From Tabrizicola thermarum (GTDB taxonomy: Bacteria > Pseudomonadota > Alphaproteobacteria > Rhodobacterales > Rhodobacteraceae), in the NCBI RefSeq assembly GCF_003574395.1, contig NZ_KZ984538.1, positions 144,714 through 208,713 of the forward strand: DNA of 64,000 nucleotides. Direction: 5' to 3'. How positions within the stretch are numbered: the stretch's first letter is position 1; each line of letters opens with the position of its first letter. Below, one piece after another: positions 1 to 7,829 of this stretch. The position numbers were made by a program, and so were the translations under genes. The notes below the pieces were generated by a model, which saw nothing but the letters and a program-made list of their open reading frames with translations, searched no databases and was not told the origin of the DNA.

Positions 1-26
1 ATAGCTGCCGCAGATCGCTAGCGCTC

Positions 27-48
27 GTAGGTCGGGGCGTGCCCCGAC
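27..48 (+). repeat. REP-like hairpin (GTAG type)
   Basis: A GTAG tetranucleotide (27-30) is followed by a perfect palindrome GTCGGGGC-GT-GCCCCGAC (31-48). A GTAG guide plus a hairpin is the layout of REP units mobilised by RAYT transposases. The stem sequence differs from the REP units at 232-924, so it belongs to another subfamily. Confidence 0.5.
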
Positions 49-106
49 TCCCGGTAGCAACCCACACCCCGCCCTACCACACCGCCCCACCCGCATCGCC
101 CTCCTG

Positions 107-179
107 CCCGCGCAAGCTTGCGCGGGCGTTCGAACCTGAAAACGGTCCACTGGACCGTTTTCACCCCGCAAGTGCGGGG
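107..179. repeat. Cluster of three palindromes
   Basis: Three hairpins lie in about 70 bp: CCCGCGCAAGCTTGCGCGGG at 107-126; a 12-bp-arm palindrome with a one-base centre (GAAAACGGTCCA / TGGACCGTTTTC) at 138-162; and CCCCGCAAGTGCGGGG at 164-179. No coding region covers them. They may be an intergenic repeat unit or a terminator/operator remnant. Apart from these and the REP units, positions 1-377 hold no supported gene. Confidence 0.45.
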
Positions 180-231
180 TCGGTTCTCACCCATGACGAA
201 TACGGTCCCTCCCGCGGATGTCGGCGGCCTC

Positions 232-256
232 GTAGGGTGCGCATTCATGGCGCACC
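232..256 (-). repeat. RAYT-associated REP unit, inverted copy
   Basis: GTAG followed by the hairpin GGTGCGC-ATTCATG-GCGCACC. It is the same 25-bp unit as those at 320, 357 and 900 but in the opposite orientation, so the array around the transposase contains inverted REP pairs. Confidence 0.75.
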
Positions 257-319
257 GTTCCCCCGCGCAACGTCCAACCAACCGCGCCAATCCCAAACCC
301 CACCCGGTGCGCCAATCAT

Positions 320-344
320 GGTGCGCCATGAATGCGCACCCTAC
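320..344 (+). repeat. RAYT-associated REP unit
   Basis: Hairpin GGTGCGC-CATGAAT-GCGCACC ending in CTAC (the complement of the GTAG guide). It is preceded at 305-320 by a truncated half-unit, GGTGCGCCAATCATGG, which points to repeated insertion or slippage here. Confidence 0.75.
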
Positions 345-356
345 GTTTCACGCATC

Positions 357-381
357 GGTGCGCCATGAATGCGCACCCTAC
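357..381 (+). repeat. RAYT-associated REP unit overlapping transposase stop
   Basis: Exact copy of the unit at 320. Its terminal CTAC supplies the TAG stop codon of the minus-strand transposase gene (378-380), so the repeat and the gene end are physically joined. Confidence 0.75.
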
Positions 382-839
382 CGGTCGCGGTGGTAACTCG
401 AATATGGCCAATCCTCGGGCCGCTCGACATACCCGTGCTTCACCGGGTTGATCCAACAATAATGGACGTGGTTCGCCCAATCCGCGTCGTCGCGGATGTG
501 CCGCTCCCAGAACCGGCGCTGCCACAACCCGTGCTCGCGCCGCTCGCTGTGGCTGCGGCGCCGGGGTGTGAGCGGCATCGCGCGGGAAAACCGCGCCTTG
601 ATGACGCTCCACCGCGTGGAGAAATCGTAGTCCCCCTCCGGCAAGGTCCACACCGCATGCATGTGGTCCGGCAACACCACCCACGCATCGATCCGGAACG
701 GGCGTTCGGCCTTGGTCGCCCGCACAACCTCACGCAACACATCCACATGCTCGACCAACGTCCGCGCGCTGCGGTCGGCCAAATTGACGGTGAAGAATAC
801 CGACGCGCCGGGCACCTTGGGGCGGATGTAATTGGACAT
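378..839 (-). CDS. REP-associated tyrosine transposase (RAYT, Y1_Tnp)
   Basis: A 153-residue single-strand DNA transposase of the IS200/IS605 Y1 superfamily, of the type that acts on REP hairpins. Residues about 9-20 (GASVFFTVNLADRS) form the first strand of the fold. The metal-binding HUH-type motif is DHMHAVW at about residues 58-64, and the catalytic tyrosine region is NHVHYCWINPVKHGY at about 123-137, followed by the family-typical ending WPYSSYHRD. REP units lie on both sides (320-381 downstream, 900-924 upstream), as expected for a RAYT locus. The protein is full length with no frameshift, so the gene may be active. There is no partner transposase gene or IS end, which separates it from a mobile IS200 copy. 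Confidence 0.85.
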   Translation of the reverse strand: MSNYIRPKVPGASVFFTVNLADRSARTLVEHVDVLREVVRATKAERPFRIDAWVVLPDHMHAVWTLPEGDYDFSTRWSVIKARFSRAMPLTPRRRSHSERREHGLWQRRFWERHIRDDADWANHVHYCWINPVKHGYVERPEDWPYSSYHRDR

Positions 840-899
840 GCGGCGATCTTAGCCGGGCTTGGTTAATCGGGGGTTACCGGGCATGGTGGGCGGTGCAAC

Positions 900-924
900 G
901 GTGCGCCATGAATGCGCACCCTAC
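900..924 (+). repeat. RAYT-associated REP unit
   Basis: Exact third direct copy of the 25-bp REP hairpin, 60 bp upstream of the RAYT start and about 43 bp upstream of the next plus-strand gene. It may also fold in the 5' leader of that gene. Confidence 0.75.
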
Positions 925-967
925 CCCTCGCGCCGCGTCGCCCTACCTCCCCCCAAAGGAGACCCCC

Positions 968-1360
968 ATGCCCCTCACCCTCTACGCCGCCACCGCCGCC
1001 GTCTTCCTGATCCTCGACGCGATCATGCTGACGCTGGTGATGAAGCCCCTCTTCACCCGCCACATCGGCCCGCTGATGGCGGAACCCATCCGCCTCGCCC
1101 CCGCCGCGGTTTTCTACCTCGCCTATGTCGCGGGCCTTGTGTACCTCGTCTCCCTCCCCGCGATCCGCAGCGGCGCCCCCATCCTGATCCCGGCCTTCCT
1201 CATCGGCCTCATGGCCTATGGCACCTACGAGTTCACCTCGTACAGCATCATGAAGGACTGGCACTGGACGATGGTGGTGACCGACACGCTCTGGGGCGGG
1301 ACGCTCACCGCCATCTCCGCCTGGGCCGGGGTCACCATCACCCGGATGATCCACGGCTGA
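968..1360 (+). CDS. DUF2177 family membrane protein
   Basis: A 130-residue integral membrane protein of the DUF2177 family; its biochemical function is unknown. Four hydrophobic segments are evident: about residues 4-25 (LYAATAAVFLILDAIMLTLVM), 45-63, 72-92 (ILIPAFLIGLMAYGTYEFTSY) and 100-122. Conserved family features include the FTSYSIMKDW and DTLWGGTLTA stretches. The ATG at 968 is chosen because AAAGGAG sits 8 bases upstream; an upstream in-frame ATG would put the REP hairpin inside the protein and has no such site. It stands alone between the REP array and a dispersed repeat. Confidence 0.8.
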   Translation: MPLTLYAATAAVFLILDAIMLTLVMKPLFTRHIGPLMAEPIRLAPAAVFYLAYVAGLVYLVSLPAIRSGAPILIPAFLIGLMAYGTYEFTSYSIMKDWHWTMVVTDTLWGGTLTAISAWAGVTITRMIHG

Positions 1361-1386
1361 ATCCTTTGCGGCCCCCACACGGACAT

Positions 1387-1460
1387 GCTAACAACCGGTA
1401 AACGCCCACACTCAACCCCTTGAATTCATTCACCCCCAAAACCGCGCCGCGCGCGGCGCA
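1387..1460 (+). repeat. Dispersed intergenic repeat, copy 1
   Basis: GCTAACAACCGGTAAACGCC, then CCACACTCAACCCCTTGAAT, then the perfect palindrome GCGCCGCGCGCGGCGC at 1444-1459. The same order of blocks recurs at 28856-28931 (with the identical palindrome), in reverse at 57101-57175, and in part at 14491 and 22678. It sits between two plus-strand genes. Confidence 0.6.
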
Positions 1461-1476
1461 GCAAGGACCCGCCCTC

Positions 1477-1803
1477 ATGATCCTGTATGGAATCCCCACC
1501 TGCGACACCTGCAAGAAGGCCCTGAAGGCCCTCCAGCAGGCCGGAAAAGACGTCACCTTCCGCGACATCCGGGCCACCCCGCTGACGCAAGGAGAGGTCG
1601 ACCGGATCGTCCAGGAATTCGGCGACCGCGCGGTGAACCGGCAGTCCACCACCTACCGCAGCTTCAACGATTTCCTGAAGGCGTCGGACCCCGAGGCGCA
1701 GATCATGGCGCAGCCGACCGTGATGAAACGGCCAGTGATCCAGGACGGGGATCGCTGGTTCCTGGGCTGGGACAGCGCGACCGAAGCCGCGCTGACCGGT
1801 TAA
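1477..1803 (+). CDS. ArsC/Spx/MgsR-family reductase-like protein
   Basis: A 108-residue thioredoxin-fold protein of the ArsC/Spx/YffB family. The N-terminus reads ILYGIPTCDTCKKALKAL, carrying a CxxC pair at about residues 9 and 12 (Cys-Asp-Thr-Cys) rather than the lone cysteine of classical ArsC. The C-terminal family signature is PTVMKRPVIQDGDRWFLGWD. Such proteins are thiol-dependent reductases or Spx-like regulators; with no ars genes nearby, arsenate reduction is not implied. The ATG at 1477 places the first strand at the N-terminus as the family requires; an upstream ATG would add an unconserved tail made from the dispersed repeat. It converges with the cold-shock gene and overlaps it by 4 bp. 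Confidence 0.8.
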   Translation: MILYGIPTCDTCKKALKALQQAGKDVTFRDIRATPLTQGEVDRIVQEFGDRAVNRQSTTYRSFNDFLKASDPEAQIMAQPTVMKRPVIQDGDRWFLGWDSATEAALTG

Positions 1804-2006
1804 AGCAGACGCAGGTCGCCCGCCGACTGCTTGCCGTCGCGGCCCGACTGCAGCTCGTAGCCGATCTTCTGGTTGTCGCTCAGGCCCTTCAACCCGGCCC
1901 GCTCCACCGCCGAGATGTGGACGAACACGTCCTTGCCGCCGTCATCCGGCGCGATGAACCCGTAGCCCTTGGTAGAATTGAACCACTTCACGGTGCCCGT
2001 CGGCAT
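1800..2006 (-). CDS. Cold-shock domain protein (CspA family)
   Basis: A 68-residue single cold-shock domain. RNP1 is KGYGFI (about residues 13-18) and RNP2 is VFVHISA (about 27-33); TVKWFNSTKGYGFIAP is the usual N-terminus. These small OB-fold proteins bind single-stranded RNA and DNA and melt RNA structure. The gene has a GAGAGGAGAAG ribosome-binding region just upstream of the ATG. Its stop codon overlaps that of the convergent ArsC-like gene (TTAA at 1800-1803). Confidence 0.93.
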   Translation of the reverse strand: MPTGTVKWFNSTKGYGFIAPDDGGKDVFVHISAVERAGLKGLSDNQKIGYELQSGRDGKQSAGDLRLL

Positions 2007-2140
2007 GCCGCTTCTCCTCTCAGAACCCCCCGCGGCGCCATTACCGCGGGCCGTGCTTCAGGTCTTCCAGGGCTTCGTTCCGAGAGCCGGTCAGGAATTC
2101 TGTCGTCACTGTGGCGATGATGCCAAGGATTCGCCGAAAA

Positions 2141-2680
2141 TCAAGCTGCAAGGCGGGCACGCTCAACCCCAAGGACGCGATCCGCCGAAACCGGCCCGCC
2201 GCCCTTGCACAACAACACGGCAAAGAGCAGCAGCCAGAGCGCCCGCTGGTCCAGGATCAGCGCATCCGGGGCGCGGTCGAACCATGCCCCGGGCGCAGCA
2301 CCATGGCCGTAGATGTCGGTCAGGCTCTGGACCAGGACGAAGCCGGTCATCCCCAGGGCTGCCAGCCGGGTCAGAAGGCCCAGCACGATCAGCAACGGCA
2401 GCACAAGCTCTGCCCAGGCCCCTGCCAGCGCCACCAGCCAGTGCCAGAGGCCCAGCTGCCCGACGTCGTAGCCCACCGCCTCGAACACCCGGGGGAAGAT
2501 CTGCGCATAGGCGCCGGTCGAGGGCGTGAACGGCCCCTCCAGCTTGGTCAGCGCCGAAGCCCAGAAATAGCCGAACAGCACCCCGGCAAAGACCAGCCGC
2601 GCCAGCGTCGGCAGCAGCCAGTCGTCCTGCCGCGCCGCCAGCCCGGCCCCAGCGCGATAGATCCCGATGACAGCGTTCAT
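2141..2680 (-). CDS. DoxX family membrane protein (bufferin operon)
   Basis: A 179-residue DoxX-type protein with four hydrophobic segments, including LLPTLARLVFAGVLFGYFWAS, WLVALAGAWAELVLPLLIVLG and ALWLLLFAVLLCKGG. DoxX proteins commonly accompany DUF692/DUF2063 bufferin operons and are thought to take part in membrane redox or thiol chemistry; the exact role here is inferred. The ATG at 2680 overlaps the TGA of the upstream bufC-like gene by 4 bp, so the two are translationally coupled. The same frame stays open upstream of 2680, but that part is the reading-frame shadow of bufC. Confidence 0.85.
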   Translation of the reverse strand: MNAVIGIYRAGAGLAARQDDWLLPTLARLVFAGVLFGYFWASALTKLEGPFTPSTGAYAQIFPRVFEAVGYDVGQLGLWHWLVALAGAWAELVLPLLIVLGLLTRLAALGMTGFVLVQSLTDIYGHGAAPGAWFDRAPDALILDQRALWLLLFAVLLCKGGGPVSADRVLGVERARLAA

Positions 2681-3408
2681 TCCACCACCCCCGTGATCGC
2701 CTTGCCCGCGATCATCACGCCCAGCACCGCCACCAGGTCCAGGTCCGGCCCTGCAAGGTCCACGCAGTCGCCCAAAGCCAGGCCCTGCATCAGCCCGGCC
2801 ACGAAGGCGCCGCCCCCGGTCGGCAGCCGCCAGGGCCTGGGATCGAACGCGGGCCGCAGGACCAGCGCATCCTCGGCCACGGCGCGGGGGCTTGCCCCGC
2901 CTTCGTGGTTCGCCTCCCAGATCGACACCACCGGCCAGGCGGACCGCACCAGCCGCAGCGAGGGCGCAAGGTGCAGGCGCAGTCCCGCGATATCCGCGCC
3001 GACCAGCCGCTGGAACTCGGCCTCGGGCAGCGCCCGGCTGTCGGCCGCGTGATAGCTTTCGCGCATCGCCTGATCCAGCCGCGCCACATCCGGCAGGTAG
3101 CCAAGATGCGCCACCGGCTGGAACTGCGCCAGAAACTCCGGCATCTCGGCCCCGTAGAGCATCAGCATCCGCGAGCGTGGCGGATGGGCGCGCAGGAAAT
3201 CCCCGGCCAAGGCGGCAAAGAAGGCCTCGCCCACCAGTTTGCGCACAGTCGGAAAGGCCGCCTCCAGCGCGCGGGTCAGCGACAGGGCCACGTTGTTGCG
3301 ATAGACGGCAAACCGTCTGGGCGCGGCCTGCCCATCCGGGCCGACAAGGCCCGCCGGGATCGGCGCCTCGGGGTCCATGAGGGCCGCTGCGAACCGGGAC
3401 TGGGTCAT
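2677..3408 (-). CDS. bufC: BufC-like protein (DUF2063, DNA-binding-like N domain)
   Basis: A 243-residue protein of the DUF2063 family. The N-terminus ([20 protein letters not shown]) and the block [36 protein letters not shown] are typical. These proteins partner the DUF692 (MNIO) enzyme and are thought to recognise the peptide substrate and deliver it to BufB. The start at 3408 is supported by the ATGA overlap with bufB (3405-3408) and by the conserved N-terminus. The C-terminus likewise overlaps doxX by 4 bp, giving a tight bufB-bufC-doxX unit. Confidence 0.87.
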   Translation of the reverse strand: MTQSRFAAALMDPEAPIPAGLVGPDGQAAPRRFAVYRNNVALSLTRALEAAFPTVRKLVGEAFFAALAGDFLRAHPPRSRMLMLYGAEMPEFLAQFQPVAHLGYLPDVARLDQAMRESYHAADSRALPEAEFQRLVGADIAGLRLHLAPSLRLVRSAWPVVSIWEANHEGGASPRAVAEDALVLRPAFDPRPWRLPTGGGAFVAGLMQGLALGDCVDLAGPDLDLVAVLGVMIAGKAITGVVE

Positions 3409-4262
3409 GCCACCGGCTCCAGCACTGCCGCCGCCCGTGCGGCCTCGGCCGCCAGCACCGGCCAGTCCGGCACATCGTTGTCCCATTCGATCAGCGTGGG
3501 CAGCGGCCCGGCGCGGCCGATCACCCGGGAGTACAGCGCCCAGACCGGGTCCACCACCTCGGCCCCGTGGCTGTCGATCAGAAGCCTGCGCCCGTGGTCG
3601 TCGCGGTCCTCGTCATGGCCGCCAAGATGGACCTCGCCCACAAGATGCAGCGGGAAGGCGTCCAGATACCCCAAAGGGTCGTAGTTCTGATTGATGCCCG
3701 AGACATAGACGTTGTTCACGTCCAGCAGGAGGCCGCAGCCTGTCCGCCGCGCGATCTCGGTCAGGAATTCGACCTCGCCCATCGTCGTCTCGGCAAAGGC
3801 GATGTAGGTCGAGGGGTTTTCCAGAAGCATCCGGCGCCCCAGCACCTCTTGCACCTCATTGACGTGATCTGCCACGCGCGCCAGCGTCGCCGCCGTGTAG
3901 GGCAAGGGCAGAAGATCGTTGAGATAGGCCCCGTCATGCGTGGACCAGGCCAGGTGTTCGGAAAAGCTGGCCGGGTTCAGCCAGCTGCAAAGGTGCTTCA
4001 GCCGCGCCAGATGATCCGCGTCCAGCGGCCCCTCGCCGCCGATCGACAGGCCCACGCCATGCACCGAAATCGGAAAGCGTTCCGCCAGATGCCGCAGCTG
4101 GGCCAGCGGACGGCCGCCTTCGCCCATGTAATTCTCGGCATGGATCTCCAGCCAGCCGACCGGGCCGGGATCGGCCAGGATGGCGCTGAAATGCTGCGGC
4201 TTGTAGCCCACGCCCGGGCGGGCGGGCAGGCCGAAGGTCCGGTCAAGCATCAGGTCCCCCAT
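3405..4262 (-). CDS. bufB: BufB: DUF692 multinuclear non-haem iron enzyme (MNIO)
   Basis: A 285-residue TIM-barrel enzyme of the DUF692/MNIO family. Visible family motifs are GVGYKPQHF (about residues 18-26), [14 protein letters not shown] (about 37-50), [11 protein letters not shown] (about 66-76), SEHLAWS (about 99-105), LLENPSTYI (about 146-154), [11 protein letters not shown] (about 176-186) and EVHLGGH (about 211-217). His, Asp and Glu residues in these motifs coordinate the iron cluster in characterised members. Such enzymes modify cysteines of a ribosomally made peptide; in bufferins the product is a thiooxazole that chelates copper. The presumed substrate is the protein encoded at 4301-4606, which lies 38 bp upstream in the same direction. 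Confidence 0.9.
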   Translation of the reverse strand: MGDLMLDRTFGLPARPGVGYKPQHFSAILADPGPVGWLEIHAENYMGEGGRPLAQLRHLAERFPISVHGVGLSIGGEGPLDADHLARLKHLCSWLNPASFSEHLAWSTHDGAYLNDLLPLPYTAATLARVADHVNEVQEVLGRRMLLENPSTYIAFAETTMGEVEFLTEIARRTGCGLLLDVNNVYVSGINQNYDPLGYLDAFPLHLVGEVHLGGHDEDRDDHGRRLLIDSHGAEVVDPVWALYSRVIGRAGPLPTLIEWDNDVPDWPVLAAEAARAAAVLEPVA

Positions 4263-4270
4263 CGGAAAGA

Positions 4271-4291
4271 CCCCGGCCGGAAAGGCCGGGG
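4271..4291 (-). terminator. bufA-bufB intergenic hairpin (attenuator/RNA stabiliser)
   Basis: Perfect 8-bp stem CCCCGGCC / GGCCGGGG with a 5-nt loop, placed in the 38-bp gap between the precursor gene and bufB. On the minus strand it is followed by the short pyrimidine run TCTTTCC. It could partly terminate transcription or protect the bufA mRNA, giving more precursor than enzyme. Confidence 0.6.
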
Positions 4292-4300
4292 CTGTCGGCC

Positions 4301-4606
4301 TCAGGCCTTCGGCAGGTCCCGCTCCAGCGGCGTCAGCGAGCCCTTGCGCGCCATCCCGTCACCACCCGCAGGCAGTTCCATCGTCTCGCAGGTGCCGGCC
4401 GGGACCAGCTTCCACGAGTTGCCCTGATAGTCGACCTTCGAGGTCCCCGCGCAGGTGGTGCCTTCGCCCGCCGCGCAGTCGTTCTGCCCGGCCAGCGCCA
4501 CGCCGAAGCACTTTTCGTTTTCCTGGGCCGAGGCCATTCCGGCAAGGCCCGACAGGGCGGTGGCCAGCGCACCGGCGATGATCAGAGATTTCGATTGATA
4601 GGACAT
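4301..4606 (-). CDS. bufA: BufA-type bufferin precursor (DUF2282)
   Basis: A 101-residue secreted small protein. Residues about 1-26 are a signal peptide ([22 protein letters not shown] then QEN). The mature part is short and contains four cysteines (EKCFG, NDCAA, TTCAG, GTCET), the arrangement of DUF2282/BUF-type precursors whose cysteines are modified by DUF692 enzymes. The start at 4606 is preceded by AAAAGGGAACTG, and the signal peptide begins there; a longer in-frame extension has no such features. It is the first gene of bufA-bufB-bufC-doxX. The inferred role is periplasmic copper (or other thiophilic metal) sequestration. Confidence 0.87.
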   Translation of the reverse strand: MSYQSKSLIIAGALATALSGLAGMASAQENEKCFGVALAGQNDCAAGEGTTCAGTSKVDYQGNSWKLVPAGTCETMELPAGGDGMARKGSLTPLERDLPKA

Positions 4607-4742
4607 GTGAGCAGTTCCCTTTTCCAGTTGGCGTCGCGTCGGTTGCGACTGCCAAAGGGGTAACGGATTGCACCAATCACAGGCGACCCACGGGGCCGTG
4701 AGCCACGACTTCGTGACAGGGTGTCGCAGGTGCAGAAAAGGC

Positions 4743-4771
4743 AAAAGCCCCGGCAACCGCTCGGGGCTTTT
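4743..4771 (-). terminator. Rho-independent terminator of thrS
   Basis: Inverted repeat AAAAGCCCCG / CGGGGCTTTT with a 9-nt loop, followed on the minus strand by TTTTGCCTTTT. It lies 24 bp beyond the thrS stop codon and separates thrS from the bufferin operon. Confidence 0.85.
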
Positions 4772-4794
4772 CCTTTCGGTACAAGGGTTTGGTG

Positions 4795-6741
4795 TCAGAC
4801 GCCCGCAGGCGGCAGGGCCTCGAACCCGAAGGTTTTCACCGCCTCGTCCAGCGACATCGTTTCAGTCCGCGTCTCTCCCAGGCGCCGGACTGAAACAGTT
4901 CTGGCCTCGACCTCCTGCATGCCCACGGCCAGGATCACGGGAACCTTGCCGACAGAATGCTCGCGGACCTTGTAGTTGATCTTCTCGTTGCGCACATCCG
5001 CCTCGGCCCGGACCCCGGCCTTGCGCAGCGCGGCCACGACCTCATGCACGAACGGGTCGGCGTCCGAGACGATCGAGGCCACCACGACCTGCCGCGGGGC
5101 CAGCCAGAACGGCAGCTTGCCCGCGTAGTTCTCCAAGAGGATGCCGATGAAGCGCTCGAAGGACCCCAGCACGGCGCGGTGCAGCATGACCGGGCGGTGC
5201 TTCATCCCGTCCTCGCCCACATATTCCGCATCCAGCCGCACCGGCAGGTTGAAGTCGGCCTGGAAGGTGCCGCACTGCCATTCGCGCCCGATGGCATCGG
5301 TCAGCTTGAAATCCAGCTTCGGCCCGTAGAAGGCCCCGTCGCCGGGGTTGATCTCGTAGGGCAGGCCAAGCCCCTCGATGGCCTTCTGCAAGGCGCTTTC
5401 GGCCTTGTCCCAGATCTCGTCGCTGCCGACCCGCACCTCGGGGCGCGTGGACAGCTTGATGTCGAACTTCTCGAACCCGAGGTCGCGATAGACGCTGGAC
5501 AAGAGCGAGATGAACCCCGCGCATTCCTGTTCGATCTGGTCTTCCGTGCAGAAGATATGCGCGTCGTCCTGCGTGAAGCCGCGCACCCGCATCAGCCCGT
5601 GCATCGAGCCGCTCGACTCGTACCGATGGCAGGACCCGAACTCGGCCAGCCGCAAGGGCAGGTCGCGGTAGGACTTCAGGCCCTGGTTGAACACCTGCAC
5701 ATGGCAGGGGCAGTTCATCGGCTTCAGCGCGTTGATGCGCTTTTCCTTCGCCCCTTCCTCGTCCACCTCGACGATGAACATGTTCTCGCGGTAGGCCTCC
5801 CAATGGCCGGACTTCTCCCACAGGATGCGGTCCACCACCTGCGGCGTGCGGATTTCCTTGTAGCCTGCCTGCCGCAGACGGCCGCGCATGTAATCCTCGA
5901 GCTGGCGATAGATCGTCCAGCCGTTCGGATGCCAGAAGACCATCCCCGGCGCTTCTTCCTGCAAGTGGAACAGCTCCATCTCGCGGCCCAGCTTGCGATG
6001 GTCGCGCTTGGCGGCTTCCTCCAGCATCGTGAGGTGCGCCTTCAGATCGTCGCGGTTCCTGAACGCCACGCCATAGATGCGTTGCAGCATGGGCCGCGAG
6101 GCATCGCCCAGCCAGTAGGCCCCCGCCACATGGGTCAGCTTGAAGGCATCCGCCGGAACCTGCCCCGTGTGCTGCAAATGCGGCCCCCGGCACAGGTCCT
6201 GCCAGTCCCCGTGCCAGTACATGCGGATGTCCTCGCCTTCCGGGATGCGGTCGAGAAGCTCCAGCTTGAACGGCTCGCCGCGGCCCCGGTAGTATTCCAC
6301 CGCGCGGGCGCGGTCCCAGACCTCGGTCCGCACCGGATCGCGCGCATTGATGATCTGCTTCATCCGCGCCTCGATGGCGCCCAGATCCTCGGGCGTGAAG
6401 GGCTCTTCCCGGTCGAAATCGTAGAACCAGCCGTGGTCGCGGACCGGCCCGATCGTGACCTTCACCTCCGGCCAGAGCTCCTGCACGGCCCGCGCCATGA
6501 TATGGGCCAGGTCATGCCGGATCAGCTCCAGCGCCGGGGCCTCGTCCTTCATCGTGTTCAGGCTGATCGTCGCGTCCGTGTGGATCGGCCACTGCAGATC
6601 CCAGTGTTTGCCGTTGACCATCGCCGAGATCGACGCCTTGGCCAGCGATGGCGCAATCGAGGCCGCCACCTCGGCAGGGGTCACCCCCGCCGGATACTGG
6701 CGCTGGTTGCCATCGGGAAATGTCAGGGAAATCTGGCTCAT
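4795..6741 (-). CDS. thrS: Threonine--tRNA ligase
   Basis: A 648-residue class II aminoacyl-tRNA synthetase that charges tRNA-Thr in the cytoplasm. Order of domains: TGS (about residues 1-60, [19 protein letters not shown]), the editing/second additional domain with [10 protein letters not shown] (about 74-83) and YWLGD, the class II catalytic core ([19 protein letters not shown]; motif 2 [30 protein letters not shown]), zinc-site residues in NCPCHVQV, and the C-terminal anticodon-binding domain starting near [13 protein letters not shown]. The length matches the family. The ATG at 6741 starts the TGS domain and has GAGGAGACGGCC upstream; the extension to 6831 is unconserved. Confidence 0.97.
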   Translation of the reverse strand: MSQISLTFPDGNQRQYPAGVTPAEVAASIAPSLAKASISAMVNGKHWDLQWPIHTDATISLNTMKDEAPALELIRHDLAHIMARAVQELWPEVKVTIGPVRDHGWFYDFDREEPFTPEDLGAIEARMKQIINARDPVRTEVWDRARAVEYYRGRGEPFKLELLDRIPEGEDIRMYWHGDWQDLCRGPHLQHTGQVPADAFKLTHVAGAYWLGDASRPMLQRIYGVAFRNRDDLKAHLTMLEEAAKRDHRKLGREMELFHLQEEAPGMVFWHPNGWTIYRQLEDYMRGRLRQAGYKEIRTPQVVDRILWEKSGHWEAYRENMFIVEVDEEGAKEKRINALKPMNCPCHVQVFNQGLKSYRDLPLRLAEFGSCHRYESSGSMHGLMRVRGFTQDDAHIFCTEDQIEQECAGFISLLSSVYRDLGFEKFDIKLSTRPEVRVGSDEIWDKAESALQKAIEGLGLPYEINPGDGAFYGPKLDFKLTDAIGREWQCGTFQADFNLPVRLDAEYVGEDGMKHRPVMLHRAVLGSFERFIGILLENYAGKLPFWLAPRQVVVASIVSDADPFVHEVVAALRKAGVRAEADVRNEKINYKVREHSVGKVPVILAVGMQEVEARTVSVRRLGETRTETMSLDEAVKTFGFEALPPAGV

Positions 6742-6904
6742 GGCCGTCTCCTCGTCGGTTTGGCGCCTACGAAACGCCCGGTTGCGGGTCTTGTCGGCGC
6801 GCTTGATGCGCCCGGCAGGGCCCGAAGTCAAGCCATGCGCGGTTCTTCGCCCGCGGGTTGCGACGACCCTGACGAAACCGCCGGACGATTGCTATCTTCA
6901 CGGC

Positions 6905-7702
6905 ATGACAACATTCCTCACCACCCCGCAAGGTCGCCACATCGCCTATCACCAGACCCCCGGCAAAGGTCCGGGCGTGGTCTTTCTGGGCGGCTTCCGG
7001 TCGGACATGACCGGGTCCAAGGCCCAGGCCCTGCAAGCCTGGGCCGAGGCGGCCGGCCGCGCCTTCCTGCGCTTCGACTACTCCGGCCACGGGGCATCGC
7101 ACGGGGCCTTCGTCGATGGCGCGATCAGCGACTGGCGCGAAGACGCCGCCGCCGTCATCGACGTGCTGACCGAAGGCCCGCAGATCCTGGTCGGCTCCTC
7201 GATGGGCGGCTGGATCGCGCTGCTGCTTGCCCGCGAGCTTGGCCCCCGCATCGCCGGCTTTGTCGGCATCGCCGCCGCCCCCGATTTCACCGAGCGCATG
7301 TGGGAGGCCGAATTCACCCTCGCCGAACGCACCACCCTGCTGGAGGAAGGCCTCTTCCTGCGCCCCTCGGACTATTCCGACGACCCTTACCCGATCACCC
7401 TGCGCCTGATCGAGGACGGGCGGCAGAACCTGGTGATGAACGGCCCCTTGCACCTCCACATGCCGGTGCGCCTCTTGCAAGGCAGCGCGGATACCGACGT
7501 GCCGCCCACCGTCGCGATCTCGCTTTTCCACCAGATCTCCAGCCCCGACCTGCGGTTGACCCTGGTCAAGGATGCCGACCACCGCTTCTCGACCCCGGCC
7601 TGCCTTGCGATGATCGTCGAGGCGGTGGAGGACGTCACCCGCGCGCGTGAGGCGCTGCCGGTCGAAGATCATCCCGGCTTCAAGGTATCGAACATCCGCT
7701 GA
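6905..7702 (+). CDS. Alpha/beta hydrolase (ABHD10-like)
   Basis: A 265-residue alpha/beta-hydrolase. The nucleophile elbow is GSSMGG (Ser at about residue 99). The acid is probably the Asp of GSADTDVP, and the catalytic His is in DADHRFS. The block FLGGFRSDMTGSKA followed by RFDYSGHGASHG resembles bacterial homologues of ABHD10-type acyl-thioesterases, but the substrate cannot be set from sequence. The ATG at 6905 is chosen because the upstream in-frame stretch is the antisense of thrS. It is divergent from thrS, with a 163-bp gap that must hold both promoters. Confidence 0.87.
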   Translation: MTTFLTTPQGRHIAYHQTPGKGPGVVFLGGFRSDMTGSKAQALQAWAEAAGRAFLRFDYSGHGASHGAFVDGAISDWREDAAAVIDVLTEGPQILVGSSMGGWIALLLARELGPRIAGFVGIAAAPDFTERMWEAEFTLAERTTLLEEGLFLRPSDYSDDPYPITLRLIEDGRQNLVMNGPLHLHMPVRLLQGSADTDVPPTVAISLFHQISSPDLRLTLVKDADHRFSTPACLAMIVEAVEDVTRAREALPVEDHPGFKVSNIR

Positions 7703-7829
7703 TGTGACCTTTCCGCCGATCCTGGCTTGGATGACGGAAATCCGGTTTTGAATCCATAGGCTTGTGGGTTACGCTTCAGAAAAGAAGAAAACCTGCGCTT
7801 GCAGAAACCCTGCACGGAAGGCCTGTGTC

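Noticed and set aside
2141-3475. 444-codon frame that would fuse an upstream region to DoxX
   Set aside because: The upstream part translates bufC in another frame; the ATGA overlap at 2677-2680 marks the true DoxX start.
4607-4735. ECF-type promoter upstream of bufA
   Set aside because: I looked for GTAACC/CGTC-type boxes on the minus strand and found no convincing pair.
4957-7650. Very long open frame (897 codons) on the plus strand across thrS
   Set aside because: It is antisense to thrS, low in hydrophobic pattern and rich in Arg/His/Gly as expected from G+C-rich shadow frames.
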